Part shown: in pieces, positions 25,110 through 34,787 of the stretch | Layout: every line of letters begins with the position of its first letter | Numbering within the stretch: position 1 is the stretch's first letter | Assembly (NCBI GenBank): GCA_016213325.1 | Contig: JACRAY010000029.1 | Coordinates: 248,001 to 312,000, forward strand | Length of the DNA: 64,000 nucleotides | Source: Burkholderiales bacterium | Lineage (GTDB): Bacteria; Pseudomonadota; Gammaproteobacteria; Burkholderiales; Burkholderiaceae_C | Direction: 5' to 3' | Made by a program: the position numbers and the translations under genes | The notes under the pieces: generated by a model | What the model saw: the letters and a program-made list of their open reading frames with translations, nothing else | Database searches by the model: none | What the model was told of the DNA's origin: nothing

Positions 25110-25849
25110 GGCGCGTAGCCGAACGAGCGCATGAGGGTATTGGCCTTGTCGCCCTTCAGGTAGGCAAGCAGCGCGTGGGCAGCCGCGTTGTCCTTGCCTT
25201 TGGCCAGCAGCAACGCGTCCTGGCGGATCGGCGCATGCAGCCCGGTGGGCACCACCCAGCCGGAGCCTTGCGCCATCCGGCCTTCGGCCATTACCTGCGA
25301 CAACGCGACGAAGCCCAGCTGCGCATTGCCGGTGGCGACGAACTGGTAGGCCTGCGCGATGTTCTCGCCCTGCACGATCTTCGGCCGCAGCGCGGCGGCC
25401 AGGCCCAGCTGCTCCAGCGTTTCTGTCGCCGCGCGGCCGTACGGTGCCAGCTTGGGGTTGGCGATGGCGATGCGCTGGAAACCGCCGCCCCTGAGAACCT
25501 CGCCCTTGCCGTCGATCAGGCCGGGCTGCCTGCTCCACAGCACCAGGGCGCCACTGGCGTAGGTGAAGCGCGAGCCGGCCACGCCCAGGCCCTCCTGCTG
25601 CAGCCTGAGCGGCGTCTCTTCGTCGGCCGCCAGCAGCACGTGAAAGGGCGCGCCGTTGCGGACCTGGGCGTAGAACGTGCCGGTCGAGCCGAAGGCCAGC
25701 ACCGCCTTGTGGCCCGTGTCCTGCTCGAAAGAGCGCGCGATCTCCTGCATCGGCGCCGTGAAATTGGCGGCCACGGCCACGGTCACCTCAGCCGCGCGGA
25801 CGGGCGCCGAAAAGACGAGCAGGAGGGCAAGGCCCAGGATCCTGAGCAT
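25106..25849 (-). CDS. modA: Periplasmic molybdate-binding protein ModA
   Basis: This 247-residue protein has a signal peptide (about 1-19, ending PVRA before AEVTVAVAANF). The mature part shows the ModA fold motifs FTAPMQEIARSFEQ, FGSTGTFYAQVRNGAPFHVLLAADEE and ENIAQAYQFVATGNAQLGFVALSQV. It captures molybdate, or tungstate, in the periplasm for ModBC. It is divergent from modE, and the space between them holds operator-like CGCTATT repeats. Confidence 0.95.
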   Translation of the reverse strand: MLRILGLALLLVFSAPVRAAEVTVAVAANFTAPMQEIARSFEQDTGHKAVLAFGSTGTFYAQVRNGAPFHVLLAADEETPLRLQQEGLGVAGSRFTYASGALVLWSRQPGLIDGKGEVLRGGGFQRIAIANPKLAPYGRAATETLEQLGLAAALRPKIVQGENIAQAYQFVATGNAQLGFVALSQVMAEGRMAQGSGWVVPTGLHAPIRQDALLLAKGKDNAAAHALLAYLKGDKANTLMRSFGYAP

Positions 25850-25853
25850 GGAT

Positions 25854-25912
25854 CGCTATTCAAAAATAGAATGGCGCTATTGTAGTCCACGCTATTACCA
25901 ACCGGAATAGCG
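25854..25912. promoter_or_regulatory. ModE-type operator region between modA and modE
   Basis: The hexa/heptamer CGCTATT occurs at 25854-25860, 25875-25881 and 25890-25896, and its complement AATAGCG at 25906-25912, giving the palindrome CGCTATT-N9-AATAGCG at 25890-25912. The half-site matches the start of the E. coli ModE box (ATCGCTATATA). The neighbourhood is AT-rich and lies between the divergent modA and modE starts, so it probably mediates molybdate-dependent control of both. Binding is inferred. Confidence 0.7.
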
Positions 25913-25926
25913 AAACGAAAGGACCC

Positions 25927-26688
25927 ATGGCGCGTTCCTCCCTCGACCTGTCGCAGGCCCTAGGCCACGAAGCGGCCGACAAGCGCATCGACATCCTGCG
26001 CCGCATCGGCGAGGTCGGCTCCATTTCCGAGGCGGCGCGCGGCGCGGGTGTGAGCTACAAGGCCGCGTGGCAGGCGGTGGAAACGCTCGGCAACCTGGCC
26101 GGACAGGCGCTGGTGCAGAAGGCCGTGGGCGGCAGCGGCGGCGGCGGCGCGCAGCTCACGCCGGCCGGCGAGAAACTGCTGGAAGCGGCTGGCCTGCTGG
26201 CCCGCGCCCGGGCCGCCGTGCTGGCCAGCCTGAACCCGCGCAGCGGCATCGGCCCGCAGGGTCTGGTGGGCCTGGGCCTGCGCACCAGCATGCGCAACCA
26301 GTTGCCCTGCACCGTGGCTTCGCTGGCCGTCATGGGCCACGGCGTGCGCGTCGGCCTGACCCTGCCCGACGGGTCGCTGCTGCACGCGCGCATCACACAG
26401 GAGAGTTCCGAGCTGCTCGGCCTGCAGCCGGGCGTACCCGCGCTCGCCTTGTGCAAGGCCGCTGCCGTCGGCATCGCGCGCAAGGTGGCGCCGCGCGAGG
26501 GGCTCAACGCGCTGCAAGGGGAGGTGGCGCGCGCCATGACATCGGCCGACGACCGCGAGGTGTCGCTGCTCGTCATGCCGGGCCTGCGGCTGGTCGGCTT
26601 CACAGCGGGCGCAGCGCGGCTGAAGGTCGGGCAAAGGGCGATGGCGGCGGTGGAAGAATCCGCCGTGGTGATCGCCGTCGGTTCCTAG
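25927..26688 (+). CDS. modE: Molybdate-responsive transcriptional regulator ModE
   Basis: This 253-residue regulator has an N-terminal winged helix (about 18-95; RIDILRRIGEVGSISEAARGAGVSYKAAWQAVETL) and two C-terminal TOBE domains (about 120-250) that bind molybdate. It typically represses modABC when molybdate is plentiful. It is transcribed divergently from modA. Its 3' end overlaps the convergent histidine kinase gene by 4 bases. Confidence 0.93.
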   Translation: MARSSLDLSQALGHEAADKRIDILRRIGEVGSISEAARGAGVSYKAAWQAVETLGNLAGQALVQKAVGGSGGGGAQLTPAGEKLLEAAGLLARARAAVLASLNPRSGIGPQGLVGLGLRTSMRNQLPCTVASLAVMGHGVRVGLTLPDGSLLHARITQESSELLGLQPGVPALALCKAAAVGIARKVAPREGLNALQGEVARAMTSADDREVSLLVMPGLRLVGFTAGAARLKVGQRAMAAVEESAVVIAVGS

Positions 26689-28019
26689 GCCGGCAGCACC
26701 AGCACCACCGACAAGCCACCGCCCGGCCGGTTGTGCAGCGAGATGCGGCCACCGTGCGCCTCCACGATCTCGCGGGCCAGCGCGAGGCCCAGGCCGGTGC
26801 CGCTGCGCTTGGTCGAATAGAACGGCACCACGGCGTTGGCCATCACGGTCTCGGTCATGCCCGAGCCGCGGTCAGCCACCTCGATCGCCAGCATGTCGCC
26901 CGCAGGCCGCACGGCCAGCGAGATTTCACCCGGCGTCGAACCGGATTCGTGCGCGTTCTTCAGCAGGTTCAGCAGCGCCTGTTCCACCTGCGCCGGGTCG
27001 AACTTCGCGGCGGCCTCCGGCAAGGGCGATGCCAGGCGGAAGGGCACCTGCGTCTGCAGCGCCGCGATGAAGCCTTGCCATGCCACCGGCTCGACGCGCG
27101 GCACCGGCAGCTTGGCGAAGCGCGCATAGCCCTCGATGAAGCGCTCGAGGTGGCGCGCCCGGTCCTCGATGGTCTGCAGCATCTCGGGCAGCCGCTCGGG
27201 CCGCCCGCGACGCAGCAGTTCGCGCGCCGACGCTGCCAGCGACGCCACCGGCGCCAGCGAGTTGTTCAGCTCGTGGCTCACCACGCGCAGCACCTTCTTC
27301 CAGGTCTGCACTTCCTGGCGCCGCAGCTCCGCCGTCAGGTGGCGCAGCAGCAGCAGCTCGTGCGCGCGCCCGTTCAGCGTGAACTGCCGGCGGCCCAGGT
27401 GGTAGATCTCTTCTTCGTCCTCCGTATCCCCGCCCGCGGGGCGCGCCGCCGCGAACAGCCCATCGCCGCCACGCAGCACCGCGGCACGCAGCGAGGGCAG
27501 CGCGCGCTGCAGCACCTGACCGAGTGTCTTGCCTTCCATCGTCTTGCCGCCGTTCAGCAGCTGGCGCGCCGCGATGTTGGCAAATACGATGGTGGCCCCG
27601 TCCTGCACCAGCAGCATGGCTACCGGCGTGTTCTGCACCATGGTGTCGAGCAGCAGCTCGCGCTGCACCAGGCCCAGCCGCTGCTCCCGCAGCACGTCGC
27701 CCAGCGCGTTGTGCGCAGCGACCAGGTCCGCCACCTCGTCGTTGCGCGGCCAGTGCAGGCTGAAGGAATAGTCGCCGTCGCGATAGCTCGTGACCGTGCC
27801 GCCCAGCGCGCGCAGGATCGCCAGCAGCGGCTGCACCTCGCGCCCGATGGCGCCGACGGCGATGGGCAGCAGGCAAGCCAGCGTGGCCAGGCCCGCCAGC
27901 AGCGGATCGTCCGGGAACACACGCAGGAAGGCGAACACGGCCAGCACCGCCAGCACCAGCAGCAGCGCGCACAGCAGCGACAGGCGCAGGGCCAAGCCGA
28001 CGCGCGTGCCGCCCATCAC
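26685..28019 (-). CDS. Sensor histidine kinase (NtrY-like)
   Basis: This 444-residue membrane kinase has two N-terminal helices (about 10-32 and 40-58) with almost no periplasmic loop, a HAMP/PAS-like linker, the phosphoacceptor H249 in VVSHELNNSLAP, and an ATPase domain with NLLKNAHE, DRGSGM and GTGLGLAL. The short loop suggests it senses a membrane or cytoplasmic signal. Its start overlaps the stop of the sigma-54 regulator gene (ATGA), making a clear two-component pair. Confidence 0.92.
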   Translation of the reverse strand: MMGGTRVGLALRLSLLCALLLVLAVLAVFAFLRVFPDDPLLAGLATLACLLPIAVGAIGREVQPLLAILRALGGTVTSYRDGDYSFSLHWPRNDEVADLVAAHNALGDVLREQRLGLVQRELLLDTMVQNTPVAMLLVQDGATIVFANIAARQLLNGGKTMEGKTLGQVLQRALPSLRAAVLRGGDGLFAAARPAGGDTEDEEEIYHLGRRQFTLNGRAHELLLLRHLTAELRRQEVQTWKKVLRVVSHELNNSLAPVASLAASARELLRRGRPERLPEMLQTIEDRARHLERFIEGYARFAKLPVPRVEPVAWQGFIAALQTQVPFRLASPLPEAAAKFDPAQVEQALLNLLKNAHESGSTPGEISLAVRPAGDMLAIEVADRGSGMTETVMANAVVPFYSTKRSGTGLGLALAREIVEAHGGRISLHNRPGGGLSVVLVLPA

Positions 28020-29362
28020 GCGGCCGGACGGCGCATGCCGAAACGGTCCATGCGGCGGTAAAGCGACTGCCGGCTCAGGCCCAGCTCCGCGGCCGCCTGC
28101 GCGATCACGCCGCCGTGCCGCAGCAGCGCCTGCTCGATCGCTTCGCGGTCGGGCTCGGGCTCGGCTGCCGCAGGGGCGGCGGGCCCTGCTGCCGGCAGCG
28201 CGAGGTCGGCCGCGGTGATGACGTCGCCGTGCGCGAGCAGCGAAGCCCGCTGCATCACGTTCTTCAACTCGCGCACGTTGCCCGGCCAGCTGTGACGCAG
28301 CAAAGCGGTACGCGCCGAGTCATCGAGCTGCTTGCCCGCGCCGAGAAAGTGGGTCGCGAGCGGCATGATGTCGTCGGGCCGGCTGGCGAGCGGCGGCAGC
28401 ACCAGTTCGACCACGTTGAGCCGGTAGTACAGGTCTTCGCGGAACGTGCCCGCGCGAATCATGGCGGGCAGGTCGGCGTTGGTCGCGCTGATCACGCGCA
28501 CTTTCACCTGCCGCTCTTCGTTCGACCCCAGGCGCTGGAAGCGCCCGGTCTCCAGCACGCGCAGCAGCTTCACCTGCCCCGCGGGCGGCAGGTTGCCGAT
28601 CTCGTCGAGGAACAGCGTACCGCCATGGGCCGCTTCGAACTTGCCCGCGCGGGCCTTGCCGGCGCCGGTATAGGCGCCCGCCTCGGCGCCGAACAGTTCG
28701 GCCTCGATCAGCTCGGCGGGCAGTGCGCCGCAGTTCAGCGTGACGAAGGGTCCGTTGCGCACGGCGGAATTCGCCTGGATGATTTCGGCGATGCGCTCCT
28801 TGCCGGCGCCATTGGGCCCGGTCAGCATCACCGGCAGGTCGGACCGTGCAACCTGGCAGGCCAGTTCCAGCACACGCCCGGTGGCTGCATCGGCCCACAC
28901 CAAGCCGCGCAGGTCGAAGCGCCCGGCCAGCTCGCTGCGGCGGCGCCGCTCGCGCTGCGCCTGCTGCCGCAGCGCGCGGCTCGCCTGTCCCAGCTCGACG
29001 AGGTTCTTCACCGTGGTGACCAGGCGCTCGTCGTTCCACGGCTTGGCCACGTAGTCCGCGGCGCCCGCCTTCACCAGTTCGACCGCCATGTCCAGGTGCG
29101 TCCATGCAGTCAGCAGGATTACCGGCAGGTCGGGATGCCGCGCGCGGATTGCGCGGAACAGCTGGTGGCCCTCCTCGCCGGATGTCGTGTCGGCTGCGAA
29201 GTTCATGTCCTGCAGCACCAGGTCGACCGGCTCGCGATCGAGCACGGCCAGCCCCTCGGCGGGCGAGCCGGCGGTGACGGAGTCGATGTCGTGCAGCGAC
29301 AGCAGCACGTCGAGCGCCGTCGCCACCGCCGGGTTGTCGTCGATGATCAGGACCGTGGCCAT
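28016..29362 (-). CDS. Sigma-54-dependent response regulator (NtrC family)
   Basis: This 448-residue activator has a receiver domain (D52 phosphosite), an AAA+ domain with Walker A GPNGAGKE at 182-189 and the sigma-54 contact loop GAYTGA at 229-234, and a Fis-type helix-turn-helix at the C-terminus (QAAAELGLSRQSLYRRMDRFG). It is paired with the histidine kinase downstream and lies 17 bases after the ABC permease genes' end of the efflux operon. It probably activates the sigma-54-like promoter in front of that operon. Confidence 0.93.
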   Translation of the reverse strand: MATVLIIDDNPAVATALDVLLSLHDIDSVTAGSPAEGLAVLDREPVDLVLQDMNFAADTTSGEEGHQLFRAIRARHPDLPVILLTAWTHLDMAVELVKAGAADYVAKPWNDERLVTTVKNLVELGQASRALRQQAQRERRRRSELAGRFDLRGLVWADAATGRVLELACQVARSDLPVMLTGPNGAGKERIAEIIQANSAVRNGPFVTLNCGALPAELIEAELFGAEAGAYTGAGKARAGKFEAAHGGTLFLDEIGNLPPAGQVKLLRVLETGRFQRLGSNEERQVKVRVISATNADLPAMIRAGTFREDLYYRLNVVELVLPPLASRPDDIMPLATHFLGAGKQLDDSARTALLRHSWPGNVRELKNVMQRASLLAHGDVITAADLALPAAGPAAPAAAEPEPDREAIEQALLRHGGVIAQAAAELGLSRQSLYRRMDRFGMRRPAA

Positions 29363-29379
29363 GGAGGTCCCGATCGTAC

Positions 29380-30618
29380 TCAAGCCGTGCGGGTCGCGAT
29401 GGCGGGGGCTGTGCTGGCCGCGCGCGACGCGGGGCCGTACACGGCCAGCAGGCCCAGCAGCCACAGCGCGACGGCGCCGTAAGCGAAGTACTCGCCCGGC
29501 AGGCGGCCTACCTGCAGGTGCTGCACCATGAACTGGTTCAGCGCCAGCGTGAGGATCACGCCCGCAGCCACGCCGAAGGTGGTGATCAGCACGTTCTCCG
29601 TCAGGTAATAGCGCAGGATGTCGCGCCAGCGCGCGCCCAGCGCCCGCCGGATGCCGATCTGCTTGCGGCGCTGGGCCACCCGCAGGCTCGTCATGCCCAC
29701 GATGCCGCTGGCGGTGACCAGCAGCAGCAGCCCGCAGACGGCCACCAGCATCCAGGCCAGCGCGCGCTCGTTGCGGTAGCGGTTCTCGCGGTCCTTGGCG
29801 ACCGTGCGCGTGAAGGTGCGCGTCGGCGTGGGCGACAACTTGCGCACGGCCTCTTCCGCCTCCTTCAGGACCCGGTCGACCTGCCCGGGCTGTGCGCGCA
29901 CCACGAAGCGGGAGAAAGGCAGCGAGATGCGCCACGGCACGATGGTGGCGTACTCGCCGCTGGGCGCCGATTGCGCGCCGGTGGTCTGCAGGTGTTCGAC
30001 CACGCCGATGATGCGCACCTCGTTCGGCGGCTCCGCGCCGAAGTAGTACGACTTGCCGACGTAGCTGGTCGCCCCCGGGAACAGCAGCTTCGCGAGCGGC
30101 AGGCTCACGATCACGTGTTGCGGGAAGTTCTCGTTCCACGACTGCTTCTGGTCGTCCTTCTCCACCACGTCGGCCTCGGTGAAGTCGCGGCCCTCCACCA
30201 GCCGCAGTCCCAGCGTCTTCACGAAGCCGATGTGCGCGGAGTACACCGACGAAGGCGCCATGGCGTGCGGGCTGGCCGGGTTGGCGCGCACGCTGGAGTT
30301 GGAGCCGGAGCGCGACATCGGCATCTGCGAAGCCCATGCCACCGACTCGACGCCGGGGATGGCGGCCAGCGCCTGCAGGGCCTGCTGCTGGCGCGCCAGC
30401 GCGTCGTTGTGCGACAAGCGCTGGATCGGCCGCTCGAAGACGTAGCCGACGTTTTCTTCGGCAGTCACGCCGCTGGGGCGCGAGGCCGACGCCACGCGCA
30501 TGTTCACGATGTACAGCGCATTGGCCAGGATGGCGAGGCTCAGCGCCACCTGGATGGCCACCAGCAGCGGGCCGGTCTTGCTGCGCGACAGCTGGGCGAG
30601 GATGGGACGGATTTCCAT
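29380..30618 (-). CDS. MacB/FtsX-type ABC transporter permease (second)
   Basis: A 412-residue permease with one N-terminal helix (about 18-40), a large periplasmic MacB-PCD-like domain, and three C-terminal helices of the FtsX domain, including IGIRRALGARWRDILRYYLTENVLIT. It pairs with the preceding permease, the ATPase and the membrane-fusion protein. It is unlike the first permease in sequence, so the transporter is probably a heterodimer. The cargo is unknown. Confidence 0.87.
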   Translation of the reverse strand: MEIRPILAQLSRSKTGPLLVAIQVALSLAILANALYIVNMRVASASRPSGVTAEENVGYVFERPIQRLSHNDALARQQQALQALAAIPGVESVAWASQMPMSRSGSNSSVRANPASPHAMAPSSVYSAHIGFVKTLGLRLVEGRDFTEADVVEKDDQKQSWNENFPQHVIVSLPLAKLLFPGATSYVGKSYYFGAEPPNEVRIIGVVEHLQTTGAQSAPSGEYATIVPWRISLPFSRFVVRAQPGQVDRVLKEAEEAVRKLSPTPTRTFTRTVAKDRENRYRNERALAWMLVAVCGLLLLVTASGIVGMTSLRVAQRRKQIGIRRALGARWRDILRYYLTENVLITTFGVAAGVILTLALNQFMVQHLQVGRLPGEYFAYGAVALWLLGLLAVYGPASRAASTAPAIATRTA

Positions 30619-30625
30619 GCGGGCC

Positions 30626-31947
30626 TCACTGGGACTTCAGTTGCAGGGCGGGCGTGACGCGGCTGGCGCGCCACGTGGGCAGCGCTCCGGCGGCCAGGCT
30701 CGCGCCCAGTGCCAGCGCGAAGGTGGTGGCCAGCATGCGCCAGTCCATGTGCGCCAGGTTCTCGAGGCCGGGCGCCTGCTTGCGGATCAGCCACAGGCAC
30801 GCGAGGCTGAGCGCGAGCCCGAGCAGGCCACCGGCCGCGCCGACCACCACGCTTTCGACCAGGAACTGCCGGAAGATGGCGGCGCGGCTGGCGCCGAGCG
30901 CGCGGCGCACGCCGACTTCGGGTGCGCGCACTGAGAACTTCGCCAGCAGCAGCCCCATGGTGTTGACCATGCAGATCGCGAGGAAACCGAGCGACAGCCA
31001 GACGGCGACGCGGTTGTCGTTTTCCACCACGCCCACGTAGTCCAGCCACTCCATCACGTCGAACAGCTTCGGGGGCACGGGGCGCTGCAGCCGGCCCAGG
31101 CGCCTCTGCTCGGCCTGGTAGGCGTCGAGCCACGCTTTCACCTGCGCGCGGTCGGAAGCGCTGGCGGTCTCGAACCAGAAGAACATCCACGCGCATTCCG
31201 ACTTGAGGAAGTTCTCGTAGCCGGGCAGCGGGTCGTCGGAGCAGTTGGTGGTGCCGTTGGAGCGCTGCTCGGCGGCGATGGCGGTGTTGAACGGCACGAA
31301 CATGTCGTCGACGCCATTGAAGACGCCGCCCGAGCCGTTGAGCACGTGCATGTAGCGCGGCACCGGCGCCCATTCGCCTGCGACGCCGACCACGGTGAAC
31401 TCGCGGTCCCAGATGCGGAACTTGCGGCCCACGGCATCCACCGTGCCGAACAGGGCCTCGGCCTTGCGCTTGCTCAGCACGCCCACGCGCGCAGCCGCGC
31501 GGTCGTCGCCCTCGCTCCACGCCGAGCCGCGCAGCAGGGGCACCTCGAACATGGTGAAGAAGTCGCGCGTGGCGGCCACGCCCTGGATGTCCTGCACCGG
31601 CAGGTCGGGCCGCTCGGGCTCCACCGCGCCGGCCACGTCGAGCACCGGCGTGCGGCGCACGCCGACGCCCGAATTCATCATGGCGAAAGAATCCTTGTAC
31701 GACACCACCACGTCGTATTCCTCGCGCGGTGCGTTGGGGTCGTAGCTGCGCAGGGGCCCCAGCTCGAACAGCGGCGTGAGCAGCCGGTCGCTCTTGGACG
31801 GGATCGGGTTGCCCGACATCATGTGCAGGATCGTCATCGTCGAGATGCTGGCGGCCACGCCGACGGCCAGCGTGACGAGCATCAGCACGGTCAGTGCCGG
31901 GTTGCGGCGCAGGCTGCGCAGCCCCAGCATGCAGTAGTAGCGCAGCA

Positions 31948-31948
<1 letters not shown>
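30626..31948 (-). CDS. MacB/FtsX-type ABC transporter permease (first)
   Basis: This 440-residue permease has the MacB layout: N-terminal helix (about 18-38), long periplasmic domain, three C-terminal helices and the FtsX block VRAPEVGVRRALGASRAAIFRQFLVESVVVG. I chose the ATG at 31946-31948, which overlaps the ATPase stop (TGATG); a GTG one codon upstream is equally possible. The second permease gene begins 7 bases after its stop. Confidence 0.87.
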
Positions 31949-32661
<713 letters not shown>

Positions 32662-32676
32662 GGTTGGCCTCTCCTT

Positions 32677-33945
32677 CTAGTCGGTGATGTGGGCGCGCGG
32701 CGCGTTGTCGAACGACTCGGTGCCGCTCACGACGACGCGGTCGCCCGCCTTCAGGCCGTCGAGCACTTCGACGGCGGAAACACTGGTGGCGCCCAGCTTG
32801 ATGGCGCGCCGCACCGCCATGCCGCCTTCGACGACATACGCGTGGTGGCCGCCCAGCGCCTCGATGAAAGTGCCGCGCGCGAGCACCAGCGCGCCGGGCT
32901 TCTCGTCGATCAGGAGGCGCGCCGAGACGCGCTGGCTCTGCCGCAGGCCGGCGGGTTGGGCGCCGTCGAAGCGCACGCGCGCCAGCACCTGGTTGCGCAC
33001 GACTTCGGGCGAGATGGCCGACAGGCGCCCGGTGGCACGGATCTCCCCGCTGGCGATCTCGGCGCGCATGCCGAGGCCGAGGTCGGCCACGTAGGCTTCG
33101 GGAATTTCCAGTTCCACCTCCAGCCGGGTCAGGTCGACCAGCGTGAGCAGCGGCGCGTTGGCGGCAACGGCGGCGCGGTCGGCCACGACGAGGCTGCCGA
33201 TGACGCCGTCCATGGGCGCGCGCACGGCCAGCTCTTCGACGCGGCGCCGCGCGAAGTCGAATGCGAGGCGCTGGCGCTGCAGCTGGCTCATGCGGGTCTT
33301 CAGCTGCAGGTCCACGTCATCGGACTCCAGCAGCGCGGCGGCCGCTGCATGCCGGCTGCGGATCTCGGCCGACTTCAGCGTGTCGCGCGCTTTCTCGAAG
33401 TCGTTCTTGGGCACCACGCCGGCCAGCCCCGCGGGCTCGATGCGCTCGTACGCGCGTTGTGCGGCAGCGCGTTCGATCTCGGCCTGGTCGGCGTCGCGCC
33501 TGGCGGCGAGGCGGGCCTTGCGCGACAGGATCTGCTGGCGCGCCACTTCGGCCTGCAGCTCCTCGAACGAGGACTGCTCGCGCTTGAGCGTATCGGCGAG
33601 ATCCGGCGACTCGACGAGTGCCAGCACGTCGCCCTTCTTGACCGTGTCGCCGGCCTTGACCTTGAGCGCGACCGCGCCGGCTGCCGGCGCGTACAGGGTC
33701 GGGCTGACGGCGGCAACGACGCGGCCATTGACGCTGGCGTCGCGCACCAGCGTGCCGCGGGTGACTTCGGCGATGCGCAGGCGCGAGCCGTTCACCACGG
33801 GCACCTGCGAACTCCAGTTGGCGATGAGCGCCGCCGCACTGCCGGCCACGACGGCGGCAGCGATGCCGGCCATGGCGATGCGCAGGCGCCGGCGGCCCGC
33901 CGGTGCGGCCAGTGCGACGTCCTGCGCGGAAGTGTCACGGATCAT
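32677..33945 (-). CDS. HlyD/MacA-type periplasmic membrane-fusion protein
   Basis: This 422-residue protein has an N-terminal membrane anchor (about 24-46), a lipoyl half-motif (GAVALKVKAGDTVKKGDVLALVESPDL), a long coiled-coil hairpin (about 120-215), the second lipoyl half (RAPMDGVIGSLVV) and a beta-barrel. It bridges the MacB-like pump to an outer-membrane channel. The ATG at 33943-33945 lies only 13 bases from the predicted sigma-54 site, so the true start may be slightly downstream. Confidence 0.88.
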   Translation of the reverse strand: MIRDTSAQDVALAAPAGRRRLRIAMAGIAAAVVAGSAAALIANWSSQVPVVNGSRLRIAEVTRGTLVRDASVNGRVVAAVSPTLYAPAAGAVALKVKAGDTVKKGDVLALVESPDLADTLKREQSSFEELQAEVARQQILSRKARLAARRDADQAEIERAAAQRAYERIEPAGLAGVVPKNDFEKARDTLKSAEIRSRHAAAAALLESDDVDLQLKTRMSQLQRQRLAFDFARRRVEELAVRAPMDGVIGSLVVADRAAVAANAPLLTLVDLTRLEVELEIPEAYVADLGLGMRAEIASGEIRATGRLSAISPEVVRNQVLARVRFDGAQPAGLRQSQRVSARLLIDEKPGALVLARGTFIEALGGHHAYVVEGGMAVRRAIKLGATSVSAVEVLDGLKAGDRVVVSGTESFDNAPRAHITD

Positions 33946-33958
33946 GCGAAACCCTGTT

Positions 33959-33974
33959 TGCACGACCCGTGCCA
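33959..33974 (-). promoter_or_regulatory. Putative sigma-54 (-24/-12) promoter of the efflux operon
   Basis: On the minus strand the sequence TGGCACGGGTCGTGCA matches the sigma-54 consensus TGGCACG-N4-TTGCA at every defined base except the first T of the -12 element. The invariant GG and GC and their spacing are kept. It lies directly before the membrane-fusion protein gene, and the operon ends in a sigma-54 activator gene. Distance to the annotated start is very short, which is a caution. Confidence 0.6.
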
Positions 33975-34005
33975 GCGCCAAGTGCTTGATTCGCAACGAT
34001 GCGCA

Positions 34006-34046
34006 GTGTCCGTGGGTGTCCGCGCCTGTCCGCGGAGTGTCCGCGG
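34006..34046. repeat. Four phased TGTCCGCGG direct repeats (possible activator sites)
   Basis: TGTCCG units start at 34007, 34017, 34027 and 34038, a spacing of 10, 10 and 11 bases, each followed by YGG or CGC. They lie 33-70 bases upstream of the sigma-54-like site and also immediately upstream of ruvC on the other strand. Spacing near one helical turn would place bound proteins on one face of the DNA. The link to the NtrC-type regulator is inference. Confidence 0.6.
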
Positions 34047-34059
34047 GTAGACTCGGGCC

Positions 34060-34608
34060 ATGCGCATCCTCGGGATCGACCCCGGCCTGCAGACCACCGG
34101 CTTCGGCGTCGTCGATGTCGAGGGGCACGCCATCGCCTACGTGGCGAGCGGCACCATCAAGACCACCCACCTCGAGCGCGGCAACCTGCCGGCGCGGCTG
34201 AAGGTGCTGTTCGACGGCATCGGCGAGGTGCGTGCGCGCTACCAGCCGGATGTGGCCGCCGTCGAAATCGTCTTCGTCAACGTGAACCCGCAGGCCACGC
34301 TGCTGCTGGGGCAGGCGCGCGGCGCCTGCGTCACGGCCCTGGTGGCCTGCGACCTGGCGGTGGCGGAGTACACGGCGCTGCAGATGAAGCAGGCCATCGC
34401 GGGCCACGGCAAGGCCGCCAAGTCGCAAGTGCAGGAGATGGTGAAGCGGCTGTTGAAGCTGCCTGCCCTGCCGGGAAAGGATGCCGCCGATGCGCTGGGC
34501 CTCGCCATCACCCATGCGCATGCCGCGCAGTCGATGAGCCGCATCGCCCTGGCGACGCAGACGGCGCGCCGCACCAGCGGGATGTACAAGGCGGGGCGGG
34601 CGTACTAG
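34060..34608 (+). CDS. ruvC: Crossover junction endodeoxyribonuclease RuvC
   Basis: This 182-residue nuclease resolves Holliday junctions as a dimer in homologous recombination. Catalytic acids are visible as D7 (GIDPG), E69 (AAVEIVF) and D141/D144 (KDAADALG), and NVNPQATLLLGQARG is a RuvC hallmark. ruvA and ruvB are not next to it. Its last four bases overlap the convergent small membrane protein gene. Confidence 0.95.
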   Translation: MRILGIDPGLQTTGFGVVDVEGHAIAYVASGTIKTTHLERGNLPARLKVLFDGIGEVRARYQPDVAAVEIVFVNVNPQATLLLGQARGACVTALVACDLAVAEYTALQMKQAIAGHGKAAKSQVQEMVKRLLKLPALPGKDAADALGLAITHAHAAQSMSRIALATQTARRTSGMYKAGRAY

Positions 34609-34784
34609 CCGAGCACGTTCTCGAGGATCAGCACGGCGAAGAAGCCAAGAGCCGCCAGCACCGTCCACTTCAGGATCACCAGCCCCCAGTGCCTGAATTT
34701 GGCCTGGCCGGTACCCGCATAGAAGGCAAAGCAGACGCCGGCGGCGATCAGCAGGACGAAGAAGGCCCAGCGGAAAACCAGCAT
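34605..34784 (-). CDS. Small membrane protein of unknown function
   Basis: A 59-residue frame (ATG 34782-34784, TAG 34605-34607) encodes two hydrophobic helices (about 2-22 and 35-57) joined by a basic loop GTGQAKFRHWG. It begins three bases after the lpxC stop on the same strand and ends inside the last codons of ruvC, so it fills the gap exactly. Codon use is GC-rich like its neighbours. No family was recognised, but the two-helix layout and tight coupling argue for a real gene. Confidence 0.65.
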   Translation of the reverse strand: MLVFRWAFFVLLIAAGVCFAFYAGTGQAKFRHWGLVILKWTVLAALGFFAVLILENVLG

Positions 34785-34787
34785 GGC

